Below, piece after piece: positions 1-5,622 of a DNA stretch of 5,622 nt (its first letter is position 1; each line of letters begins with the position of its first letter). The position numbers and the translations under genes are program-made. The DNA is from Candidatus Zixiibacteriota bacterium (GTDB taxonomy: Bacteria; Zixibacteria; MSB-5A5; GN15; PGXB01), in assembly GCA_024230695.1 (NCBI GenBank), contig JAAERC010000012.1:1-5622 (forward strand), read 5' to 3'. The notes below the pieces were generated by a model that had not been told where the DNA came from, made no database searches, and worked only from the letters and a program-made list of their open reading frames with translations.

Positions 1-867
1 ATAACTTTATTTGGTGCCGCCCGAGGCGCGGTCGCTCTCGGATTTTACCGAGATATAACGGGACGCGATGTTTCATTTTTTGAATTGTCATATTATATGT
101 TCTTAATTGGCGCCGTAATGGTCCCAATTCTTTGGGGCCTGATTATGATTTTATTTAAGCCGGAGAAAAAAACAATTCCAGGTTTGATGGAAAGAGTGAG
201 GGAATTAAACTCTAAACTTGGCAAAGTTACTAGAACTGAAAAAATGACATTGTTAATTGTTTTTGGGACAATTACCACAATGATGCTCAGACAGTTTATC
301 CCGGCATTGGGGGACATAAATAAGAGTGCCATAATCCTTGTCTCGACAATCCTGTTTTTTGTATTTAAAATTCTTACTATAAAAGACCTTGAAGAGATTC
401 CATGGAATATTGTTCTTTTGTTTGGCGGTGCGATGAGTATCGGATTCTGCCTGTGGCAAACCGGTGCCGCAAGCTGGATGGCTATTCAATGGCTGGTTAT
501 TTTACAGGATGCCAACTGGTTGATTTTTATCCTCGGAATCGCTTTCTTTGTTTTGGTTATGACCAATCTGATAATGAATGTCGCCGCTATTGCCATTTCC
601 TTACCGGTCGCATTGGTAATGGCGCCTTATATGGGAGTGGCACCCGAGGTAATTCTTTACTCGTCATTGGTTACGGCGGGAATGCCATTCCTTCTGTTAG
701 TTGGGGCGGCTCCAAATGCAATCGCCTATGAAAGCAGGCAGTTTACTACCGGACAATTCTTTGTTGCCGGGATACCGGCAAGTATTCTTCTGATGATTGT
801 TCTGGCTATTTTTGTTTGGATAATCTGGCCGTTTATGGGTATGCCGGTTACTGTTGCTGTTCCATAA
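1..867 (+). CDS. SLC13/DASS-family anion permease, C-terminal part (5' end outside window)
   Basis: The reading frame is open from base 1, giving 288 visible residues before the TAA at 865-867. The true start lies upstream, because DASS transporters usually have about 450-600 residues; the internal TTG at 85 is not a convincing start. The protein is an inner-membrane carrier, by family a Na+- or H+-coupled importer of dicarboxylates, sulfate or similar anions. Visible hydrophobic stretches lie near residues 31-52, 80-100, 108-124, 133-160, 171-210, 215-240 and 250-280. Family hallmarks are IPWNIVLLFGG at 133-143, GAAPNAIAYES at 235-245 (the usual GTPPNAIVY region) and a first-half GAARGAVALGF at 6-16. 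The second SNT substrate/Na+ motif appears as M-N-V at 192-194: the Asn is kept and the flanking Ser and Thr are lost. The substrate cannot be assigned. The gene converges on the minus-strand dockerin genes and ends at a shared hairpin. The family call is firm, the substrate is not. Confidence 0.85.
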   Translation: MTLFGAARGAVALGFYRDITGRDVSFFELSYYMFLIGAVMVPILWGLIMILFKPEKKTIPGLMERVRELNSKLGKVTRTEKMTLLIVFGTITTMMLRQFIPALGDINKSAIILVSTILFFVFKILTIKDLEEIPWNIVLLFGGAMSIGFCLWQTGAASWMAIQWLVILQDANWLIFILGIAFFVLVMTNLIMNVAAIAISLPVALVMAPYMGVAPEVILYSSLVTAGMPFLLLVGAAPNAIAYESRQFTTGQFFVAGIPASILLMIVLAIFVWIIWPFMGMPVTVAVP

Positions 868-879
868 GTTTATAGAATT

Positions 880-913
880 AAAAAGGGATAGGCATAATTG
901 CCTATCCCTTTTT
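880..913. terminator. Bidirectional intrinsic terminator between convergent genes
   Basis: A perfect 15-bp inverted repeat: AAAAAGGGATAGGCA (880-894), TAAT loop, TGCCTATCCCTTTTT (899-913). The A tract on one side and T tract on the other make it usable from both strands. It lies 12 bases past the stop of the transporter gene and 24 bases past the stop of the minus-strand gene at 938. The central hairpin is also found after the other two minus-strand genes. Confidence 0.88.
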
Positions 914-1308
914 ATTACCTAATTTAAGACTAAGTTATTATATCCAGACCACGCATTCTGGATCGATGCCACCTTTATAGACATTATTAACCAATAAAAC
1001 AATATCAAGAATATTAACTAAGTAATCATGATTAACATCGCCCGATTCCATTGGATCAGGATCGGGCCCCGCCTTGTAAACATTATTTACCAAAAAGACT
1101 ATATCAAGAATATTGATCCCAGGTGTACCATCAATATCACCACAGATATAATCGCAAAGATCTCCAACACCATTATCATTAATGTCCTCCTGCCCCGGAT
1201 TAGGATGGTCGGGACAATTATCACAGGCATCTTCTATCCCATCGATATCAATATCCTCCCCCCCAGGATTATAATTCTCTGGACATCCATCACATAGATC
1301 GCCACGGT
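880..1308 (-). repeat. Shared 3' module, copy 1 (thrombospondin repeat, dockerin, hairpin)
   Basis: This spans the last ~122 codons of the 420-aa gene plus the terminator hairpin. It aligns without a gap through the coding part with copy 2 (constant offset of 1459 bases) and, through its dockerin part, with copy 3 (offset 3820). By hand count 938-1193 is about 80% identical to copy 2 and 84% to copy 3, while 1194-1308 is 113/115 identical to copy 2. Confidence 0.85.
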
Positions 1309-2200
1309 TGTCACTATCAGCATCGGCTTGATCTGTGTTTGGGATCTCAGGGCAGTTATCCCAATAATCAAGAATATTATCTTCATCAGTATCATCAAGC
1401 AGAATAAAGTCAACTGTATCACCAAAATAATTCGGTATGGCCAAAATATTATCTACCGGATTGTAACCGATTCCGGCCGGACCGCTGTGTCCTGTTGAAA
1501 CTTTGACCGGAGGATCTATAAAAGTTGGCTCATATCTATAAATTGCTCCCTCGCTGTTACAACTGACATAAATATAATTATCATTATCAATTGCTACCCC
1601 GTCCATATTGCCATGCGTCGTAATGATAAGCGATGTTAACATGCCATCATCAGGATCAATTCCCAGAATTGGGGCATTAGTATCATACGATGCCAATAAT
1701 AATCGATTATTGGTTTCATCATAATGAATGTCCTGTGGATAGGTCGGAAGACCACTTGGAACCAAAACTTCTTGACTCAGATCGCTGATAGTTAGCTTAT
1801 ATATTTTGCCAACCGGTGCCGCATCAACAATATATAGATTACCGGAATTATCAGCAGTTATACCATCAAGTTGCAGTGAACCAAACATAGCTTGTTCCCA
1901 TAAAATACTACCGGAGTTTAGGTCAAACGCACTCACATATTGGAGATTATTAATTACATAAAGAGTATCTCCCGAAATATGATTGCCCAGAACTGAACCC
2001 AGCCCGGTGATGAAATTGCTTTGGACACCGGCATTGTCTATCGCCACAATAGAGCCAGTGTGTTCGCTTGAAATAAGATAGCGATCATTCGCTATGTCAT
2101 AACTTGCATGCTCCGGACCATCAAGAAGATTTTGGGCTCTGAGATCCAATGAAAAAAAGACATAGATAAATACTACAAAACCGAAGATGTACTTTTGCAT
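938..2200 (-). CDS. Secreted NHL/SMP-30-like beta-propeller protein with thrombospondin type-3 repeats and C-terminal dockerin
   Basis: A complete 420-residue exported protein of unknown precise function. Residues 1-22 form a signal peptide (K3, hydrophobic core, likely cleavage after LRA). Residues 25-265 are a repetitive propeller with units such as LDGITADNSGNLYIVD, MDGVAIDNDNYIYVSC and PAGIGYNPVDNILAIPN, typical of NHL/SMP-30-like folds that bind ligands or display surfaces. Residues 269-350 are Asp/Asn/Cys-rich thrombospondin type-3 repeats (DNCPEIPNTDQ, DNCPDHPNPGQ) that should bind several Ca2+. Residues 353-416 are a dockerin-like domain with loops D355-D366 and D388-D399, bracketed by C353 and C416. 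The tail ends PECVVWI, with no LPXTG motif or membrane anchor. The start is supported by AGAGGG seven bases upstream. The propeller is paralogous to that of the gene at 4758, and the tail to those of both neighbours. I would expect display outside the cytoplasm; a binding partner is not visible. Confidence 0.87.
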   Translation of the reverse strand: MQKYIFGFVVFIYVFFSLDLRAQNLLDGPEHASYDIANDRYLISSEHTGSIVAIDNAGVQSNFITGLGSVLGNHISGDTLYVINNLQYVSAFDLNSGSILWEQAMFGSLQLDGITADNSGNLYIVDAAPVGKIYKLTISDLSQEVLVPSGLPTYPQDIHYDETNNRLLLASYDTNAPILGIDPDDGMLTSLIITTHGNMDGVAIDNDNYIYVSCNSEGAIYRYEPTFIDPPVKVSTGHSGPAGIGYNPVDNILAIPNYFGDTVDFILLDDTDEDNILDYWDNCPEIPNTDQADADSDNRGDLCDGCPENYNPGGEDIDIDGIEDACDNCPDHPNPGQEDINDNGVGDLCDYICGDIDGTPGINILDIVFLVNNVYKAGPDPDPMESGDVNHDYLVNILDIVLLVNNVYKGGIDPECVVWI

Positions 2201-2207
2201 TTCTTTT

Positions 2208-2213
2208 CCCTCT
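2208..2213 (-). promoter_or_regulatory. Ribosome binding site of the 420-aa gene
   Basis: Read on the minus strand, AGAGGG is followed by a 7-base A-rich spacer and then ATG at 2200. It supports this start and the resulting signal peptide. Confidence 0.65.
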
Positions 2214-2264
2214 GCATTGTTGTTAGCGTTATCTAATTGACGAGCATAGGGAGAATTATGTTTA

Positions 2265-2304
2265 ATTATATTTTTAAATAATTGCTCTGACCGTACACAT
2301 TATA
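2265..2304 (-). promoter_or_regulatory. Candidate promoter region of the 420-aa gene
   Basis: Two minus-strand TATAAT hexamers occur in the AT-rich leader, at 2299-2304 and 2265-2270. Neither has a good TTGACA at 16-18 bases upstream (best match about 3 of 6). In DNA this AT-rich such hexamers arise by chance, so only the general location is suggested. An independent promoter is plausible because a terminator-like hairpin lies just upstream at 2350-2377. Confidence 0.25.
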
Positions 2305-2349
2305 AATTAAGTACATATCATATACAGTCTTATGAAATTATATAGATTA

Positions 2350-2380
2350 AAGGGATAGGCATAAAATTGCCTATCCCCTA
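2350..2380 (-). terminator. Terminator hairpin after the 699-aa gene
   Basis: GGGATAGGCA (2352-2361), a six-base TAAAAT loop and TGCCTATCCC (2368-2377) form a perfect 10-bp stem. On the minus strand the stem starts 19 bases past the stop codon at 2397 and is followed by TTTAAT. The T tract is short, so termination may be incomplete. The arms match those at 880-913 and 4711-4740. Confidence 0.75.
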
Positions 2381-2767
2381 TTCTTAAGAAAATATCTTAT
2401 ATCCAAACGACACATTCAGGCTCTGGACCACTTTTATAAACATTGTTGATCAACAAGACAATATCGAGAATATTGACTAAATAATCATGATTGACATCGG
2501 CAGACTCCAACGGATCTGGATCAGGACCTGCCTTGTAAACATTATTTATTAGAAAAACTATATCAAGAATATTAATCCCCGGAGTACCATCTATATCCCC
2601 GCAAACATAATCGCATAAATCACCGACATCATTACCATTACTATCCTCTTGTCCCGGATTAGGATGGTCGGGACAATTATCACAGGCATCTTCTATTCCA
2701 TCGATATCAATATCCTCCCCCCCAGGATTATAATCCTCTGGACATCCATCACATAGATCGCCACGGT
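2350..2767 (-). repeat. Shared 3' module, copy 2
   Basis: The tail of the 699-aa gene plus its hairpin. The post-stop spacer is nearly the same as in copy 3 (both contain CCCCTATTCTTAAGA), so the duplicated unit includes non-coding DNA. The coding part is about 84% identical to copy 3 over 256 bases by hand count. Confidence 0.85.
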
Positions 2768-4496
2768 CATCTTCATCAAGATCTTCCTGCCCCGAATTGG
2801 CATCATCCGGACAATTATCACCCAGATCGGCTACTCCATCATCATCGATATCTGTATAATATCCTCTCGGAATTATCGAAACAAAAATATCGCCACCCCA
2901 AGTGTCTATGCTTCCACCTTTATACTCATCCTGACATACGCCCATTGAAACAGGGAAATCTGCAGAATTTGTATATCCACCTATAATAACGTTGCCATCG
3001 GCGTCAAATGCTATCGAACTAACATCTTCCTGTCCGTTTCCACCCAGATATGTTGCCGACAACAAATCAGATAAATCGGAATTGAAGCTGGCAATTATAA
3101 CATCACCTCCAAATTCAAATTCTCCACCATTGAAATCATTGTCGTAGCATCCTGGGGTAGCCAGATTTGTAAATAAAGTGGTATTAGTATGTCCCCCGAT
3201 ATAAATGTTTTCATCCGGACCAATCTTTATTTCCAATGAAATATCATGTCTCTCTGTTCCCAAAAACGTGGAAGCTATCAAGGTCGATAAATCGGGACTA
3301 AATTTTGAGACATACATATCATTTCCCACTTCACTTCCATATATACTATTATAATCTTCATCATACGCTCCGGTAGTGTAAGGGAAATTTTCTGATGGAG
3401 TATGTCCGGTGACAAACACATTTCCTAAATCATCCAAGGCGATTCCATAACCCCAATCATTACTGTTTCCCCCAAGGTATGTTGATGAAATTAGTGTTGT
3501 TAGATCATTACTTAAAACTGAAATAAAAGCATCGCCCCCATAGCTACCTCCTCCATGAACTTCGGAATAAGCCCCAGTCGTCGTAGGAAATGGTACCGCT
3601 GAGCCGGCGATCCCTGAACGTGTACTACCGACCAAATACACTTCACCGCCATCACCAATTGCAAGATAACCGCCTTCATCCCAGTCACTCCCCCCCAAAT
3701 ACGTTGAGGCAACAAGATCAGTCAAATCACTATTAAATTTAGAAATGAACACTTCCCCGCCCCAAACCATTGCACCGGTTCCATTATAGGTTCTCTGATA
3801 AGCCCCATCTGTTGTTGGAAATCCAGGATGTCTTGTATATCCGGCAATAAAAACATTTCCCATTTGGTCTAGCGCGATTGAATTAACCTGTTCTATTCCT
3901 AAAGTACCGATCAAAGTTGATGCTATAAGTGTAGACAAATCATTACTTATTTTACAGACAATAATATCACCATTTCCTTTAAAATCTTCATCATACGCAC
4001 CAGTGATTGTTGGGAAATCAGAAGAATTTGTCATACATGTCAAATATATATCGCCATTACTATCTAATATAATATCGGGAGAACCGCGATCACCTTCAGA
4101 ATTGGAGCCGCCAATAAAAGTCGAGGCTACCAATGTTGATAAATCGGGACTCAATTTAGAAACAAAGATATCATAATTTGGTTTTTTATCTTTCTGGAGA
4201 CAACCATCTGTAGTTGGGAAATCTAAAGATGATGTTCTGCCGGCAATATAAACATAGCCATCATCATCGGTTACCATCGACCCGCTCAAAACATTTCCTT
4301 CGTTACTTTGTCCTCCCAAAAAAGTTGAAATCAGGTTTGAGATTACAATCCTTTCTTGATCTGAATCAATATGATTTACCTCAAGTGAAGGTGATTTCAA
4401 ATTATTATCAGAGATTGACGTTATAACCGCTGATGAAGCGGCAACAGCAAACAAATTAAATAGAAAAATAAAAATACAAATAGACATTCTTTTCAT
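2397..4496 (-). CDS. Secreted seven-bladed SBBP beta-propeller protein with thrombospondin type-3 repeats and C-terminal dockerin
   Basis: A complete 699-residue exported protein. Residues 1-23 are a signal peptide (MKR start, hydrophobic core, SSA end). Residues 50-545 are SBBP repeats. The mark S/A-T-[FYL]-[LI]-G-[GT] begins at residues 57, 125, 193, 265, 338, 409 and 481, with spacing of 68-73. Each unit also has a 'D..GN.Y..G.T.S..FP.T.GAY' segment and a 'D.FVSK.S.DLSTL.AST' segment. The final GGDIFVSIIP at 534-543 supplies the strand missing before the first mark, so seven blades close as a ring. Residues 549-629 are thrombospondin type-3 calcium repeats. Residues 632-695 are a dockerin-like domain (loops D634-D645 and D667-D678, flanking C632 and C695), and the protein ends PECVVWI. 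GGGAGG six bases before ATG fixes the start; the ATG at codon 4 is less likely. The propeller differs from those of both neighbours while the tail is the same. Its ligand is unknown. Confidence 0.88.
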   Translation of the reverse strand: MKRMSICIFIFLFNLFAVAASSAVITSISDNNLKSPSLEVNHIDSDQERIVISNLISTFLGGQSNEGNVLSGSMVTDDDGYVYIAGRTSSLDFPTTDGCLQKDKKPNYDIFVSKLSPDLSTLVASTFIGGSNSEGDRGSPDIILDSNGDIYLTCMTNSSDFPTITGAYDEDFKGNGDIIVCKISNDLSTLIASTLIGTLGIEQVNSIALDQMGNVFIAGYTRHPGFPTTDGAYQRTYNGTGAMVWGGEVFISKFNSDLTDLVASTYLGGSDWDEGGYLAIGDGGEVYLVGSTRSGIAGSAVPFPTTTGAYSEVHGGGSYGGDAFISVLSNDLTTLISSTYLGGNSNDWGYGIALDDLGNVFVTGHTPSENFPYTTGAYDEDYNSIYGSEVGNDMYVSKFSPDLSTLIASTFLGTERHDISLEIKIGPDENIYIGGHTNTTLFTNLATPGCYDNDFNGGEFEFGGDVIIASFNSDLSDLLSATYLGGNGQEDVSSIAFDADGNVIIGGYTNSADFPVSMGVCQDEYKGGSIDTWGGDIFVSIIPRGYYTDIDDDGVADLGDNCPDDANSGQEDLDEDDRGDLCDGCPEDYNPGGEDIDIDGIEDACDNCPDHPNPGQEDSNGNDVGDLCDYVCGDIDGTPGINILDIVFLINNVYKAGPDPDPLESADVNHDYLVNILDIVLLINNVYKSGPEPECVVWI
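2862..4349 (-). repeat. Seven tandem SBBP blade repeats inside the 699-aa gene
   Basis: Seven degenerate units of about 68-73 codons each contain a STFLGG-like strand, a DxxGNxYxxGxT strand, an FPTTxGAY turn and a DxFVSKxSxDLS strand. The units have diverged, so this is an old array rather than a recent expansion. Residues 50-56 and 534-545 are complementary half-blades, which indicates circular closure. Confidence 0.85.
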
Positions 4497-4502
4497 AATT
4501 GG

Positions 4503-4508
4503 CCTCCC
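4503..4508 (-). promoter_or_regulatory. Strong ribosome binding site of the 699-aa gene
   Basis: Minus-strand GGGAGG is followed by six bases and ATG at 4496. This is close to the ideal Shine-Dalgarno sequence and spacing, and selects the MKRMS start over the Met three codons later. Confidence 0.75.
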
Positions 4509-4549
4509 ACCATAGACATGTAATTTTCTCTCCTATAAATTGGACGAAT

Positions 4550-4566
4550 CAACAATCTTTTTGTTG
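4550..4566 (-). other. Small inverted repeat in the leader of the 699-aa gene
   Basis: CAACAA (4550-4555), a five-base loop and TTGTTG (4561-4566) form a perfect 6-bp stem about 55 bases upstream of the start codon. It is A/T-rich and weak. It could be a leader structure or chance; no known regulatory RNA family is recognised. Confidence 0.25.
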
Positions 4567-4614
4567 CAATTTTCACTTCTTCCTATTGTTGGCAAATAGT
4601 TATTACAACTGTAT

Positions 4615-4620
4615 ATTATA
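4615..4620 (-). promoter_or_regulatory. Candidate -10 element of the 699-aa gene
   Basis: Minus-strand TATAAT, within CCTATATAATATAC, lies about 120 bases before the start codon and downstream of the preceding gene's terminator. No convincing -35 is seen (TTAGCC at a 15-base spacing is poor). The location is reasonable but the evidence is weak. Confidence 0.3.
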
Positions 4621-4710
4621 TAGGTTTTTTTAACAGGCTAACTCTTACACTGATTGATAATTATTTTTTATTTACAGATCAAAGTTGCTGACCCCCAAGT
4701 TACAAAAATT

Positions 4711-4740
4711 AAAGGGATAGGCATAATTGCCTATCCCCTA
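4711..4740 (-). terminator. Terminator hairpin after the partial gene at the right edge
   Basis: GGGATAGGCA (4714-4723), TAAT loop and TGCCTATCCC (4728-4737): stem and loop are identical to the copy near 880-913. On the minus strand it begins 20 bases past the TAG stop and is followed by TTTAATTTTTG, a good U-rich release tract. It separates this gene from the 699-aa gene downstream. Confidence 0.82.
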
Positions 4741-5045
4741 TTCTTAAGAGAATATCTCTATATCCAAACAACACATTCAGGCTCTGCGCCACCCTTATAG
4801 ACTTTATTAACCAATAAGACAATATCAAGAATATTGACCAAGTAATCATGATTGACATCGGCTGACTCCAACGGATCAGGATCGGGACCGGCCTTGTAAA
4901 CATTATTTACCAAAAAGACTATATCTAGAATATTTATCCCGGGAGTACCATCAATATCTCCACAGGTATAATCGCATAAATCTCCCACGTCGTTACCGTT
5001 ACTATCTTCCTGCCCCGGATTAGGATGGTCAGGACAATTATCACA
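4711..5045 (-). repeat. Shared 3' module, copy 3
   Basis: Hairpin, post-stop spacer, dockerin and the last thrombospondin repeat of the partial gene. Similarity to copies 1 and 2 stops abruptly at about 5045, just after the CDNCPDHPNPGQ repeat begins. Upstream of that point this gene has its own 21-codon units. Confidence 0.83.
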
Positions 5046-5622
5046 TCCATCGGCGACAGTATCTTCATCAGAGTCTATTGCATCGTCGAAGCCGGGACAA
5101 ACATCACAGTCATCAGGAACAGTATCGCCATCATCGTCAAGGGCATCATCTCCGCCGGCACAGATATCGCAAAGATCACCAAAACCATCGCCATCATCAT
5201 CAAGTTGATCAGGGTTGGCTGTACCCAAACAATTATCATTTATATCTATTACACCGTCTTCATCATCATCGGCAAAAGTAACTAAACTCAACTCATTACC
5301 CCCAAAATTGGGAACGACGAGAATATTATCCCGCAAATTAAAATTAATATCTGCTGGATTATTAAAACCGGTGGCAATTACTACCGGACCGGAACTAAAA
5401 TCAGGGCTGTATCTAAATACATAATCAAAAATCCAATCCGAAAAATACCAATATCCTTGATTATCACGGGCAACACCGTCACCACTTGCCGATCCAATGA
5501 ATCCGATTGTATAATGATTAAAGTCATTTAGATTTATGCCATAAATCCGACTGTTAGAACCCATATTTGCGACAACAATCAACCGGTCATTAACCGGATC
5601 AAACTCAATTCCGTTTGGCCTG
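4758..5622 (-). CDS. NHL/SMP-30-like beta-propeller protein with thrombospondin type-3 repeats and dockerin (N-terminus outside window)
   Basis: The frame stays open to the right edge (first full codon at 5621), giving 287 visible residues. An internal TTG at 5582 is not the start, because RPNGIEFDPVNDR just before it is ordinary propeller sequence. Visible residues 1-112 align with about residues 155-265 of the 420-aa neighbour (compare PADINFNLRDNILVVPN with PAGIGYNPVDNILAIPN), so roughly 150 residues including a signal peptide probably lie beyond the edge. Residues 117-217 are thrombospondin type-3 repeats, longer than in the neighbours because of two extra 21-residue units (CDICAGGDDALDDDGDTVP and CDVCPGFDDAIDSDEDTVA). 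Residues 220-283 are the dockerin-like domain, bracketed by C220 and C283, followed by VVWI. The stop is TAG, whereas both neighbours use TAA. Probably an exported Ca2+-binding display protein; its partner is unknown. Confidence 0.83.
   Translation of the reverse strand, partial: RPNGIEFDPVNDRLIVVANMGSNSRIYGINLNDFNHYTIGFIGSASGDGVARDNQGYWYFSDWIFDYVFRYSPDFSSGPVVIATGFNNPADINFNLRDNILVVPNFGGNELSLVTFADDDEDGVIDINDNCLGTANPDQLDDDGDGFGDLCDICAGGDDALDDDGDTVPDDCDVCPGFDDAIDSDEDTVADGCDNCPDHPNPGQEDSNGNDVGDLCDYTCGDIDGTPGINILDIVFLVNNVYKAGPDPDPLESADVNHDYLVNILDIVLLVNKVYKGGAEPECVVWI
5046..5171 (-). repeat. Two tandem 21-codon thrombospondin type-3 units
   Basis: Units at 5109-5171 and 5046-5108 encode C-D-[IV]-C-x-G-x-D-D-A-[LI]-D-[DS]-D-x-D-T-V-x-D-x. 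They are equal in length and differ from the CDNCPDHPNPGQ type that follows, so they look like an internal duplication specific to this gene. The spaced Asp residues suit Ca2+ ligation and the Cys pairs suit disulfides. Confidence 0.75.

Noticed and set aside
85..99. TTG at 85 or ATG at 97 as start of the transporter
   Set aside because: The frame is open to the window edge and the upstream residues (GAARGAVALGF..) fit the family, so the gene simply enters from outside.
402..731. 109-aa open frame on + inside the transporter
   Set aside because: It overlaps the transporter in another frame, is rich in Cys/Arg/Tyr with no domain, and has no ribosome site; it is a shadow.
941..970. C-terminal sorting signal of LPXTG, MYXO-CTERM, PEP-CTERM or type IX type
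   Set aside because: The proteins end in PECVVWI with no motif, hydrophobic helix and basic tail of those classes.
1028..1297. Plus-strand open frames opposite the dockerin and calcium repeats (also 5025-5285, 5078-5281, 5215-5424)
   Set aside because: These are complements of Asp-rich coding sequence, giving Ile/Thr- or His-rich low-complexity peptides with no start signals.
880..4740. Three hairpins as CRISPR repeats or IS ends
   Set aside because: They are over a kilobase apart, each sits directly past a stop codon with a T tract, and there is no transposase or spacer array.
938..4757. Single operon of the three minus-strand genes
   Set aside because: Gaps of 196 and 261 bases each contain a terminator hairpin and an AT-rich leader; separate transcription is more likely, though read-through past the weaker hairpin at 2350-2380 is possible.
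5580..5582. TTG at 5582 as start of the partial minus-strand gene
   Set aside because: In-frame propeller sequence continues upstream to the edge, no signal peptide follows, and the paralogue has about 150 more residues before this point.
938..5622. Cellulosome locus
   Set aside because: No cohesin, scaffoldin, glycoside hydrolase or carbohydrate-binding module is visible. The heads are propellers, so the dockerin is treated as a general docking or anchoring tail.

Overview
The window looks like chromosomal DNA from an uncultured, free-living bacterium of the Zixibacteria / FCB type. I infer this from the protein style: secreted beta-propellers ending in thrombospondin type-3 calcium repeats and a dockerin-like tail of the form GDIDG..GINILDIV..VNNVYK. 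This form is abundant in such genomes, but placing it in a taxon is inference. No RNA gene, insertion sequence, CRISPR array or phage gene is visible.

Layout. Positions 1-867 (+) hold the C-terminal part of an SLC13/DASS-type anion transporter that enters from the left edge. It converges on three large genes, all on the minus strand: 938-2200 (complete, 420 aa), 2397-4496 (complete, 699 aa) and 4758-5622 (partial, running off the right edge). The convergence point at 880-913 is a symmetric hairpin flanked by A and T tracts, so it can terminate transcription from both sides.

The three minus-strand genes share one architecture: (signal peptide) - beta-propeller - thrombospondin type-3 repeats - two-loop dockerin-like domain - conserved PECVVWI end. 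The outer two genes carry NHL/SMP-30-like propellers related to each other. The middle gene carries an unrelated SBBP propeller with exactly seven blades. So two different heads are joined to one nearly constant tail. Each gene is followed by the same hairpin (arms GGGATAGGCA / TGCCTATCCC) and the two visible leaders are AT-rich, so the genes are probably separate transcripts rather than one operon.

The most interesting signal is how the tails evolve. Across the dockerin the first two genes differ at about 51 of 256 bases but only 11 of 84 residues, which points to strong purifying selection. A neighbouring 115-bp thrombospondin-repeat block is 113/115 identical, an abrupt change that suggests recent gene conversion between neighbours. 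The tails probably act as a calcium-dependent docking, anchoring or sorting module. No cohesin partner lies in the window, so the receptor is unknown.
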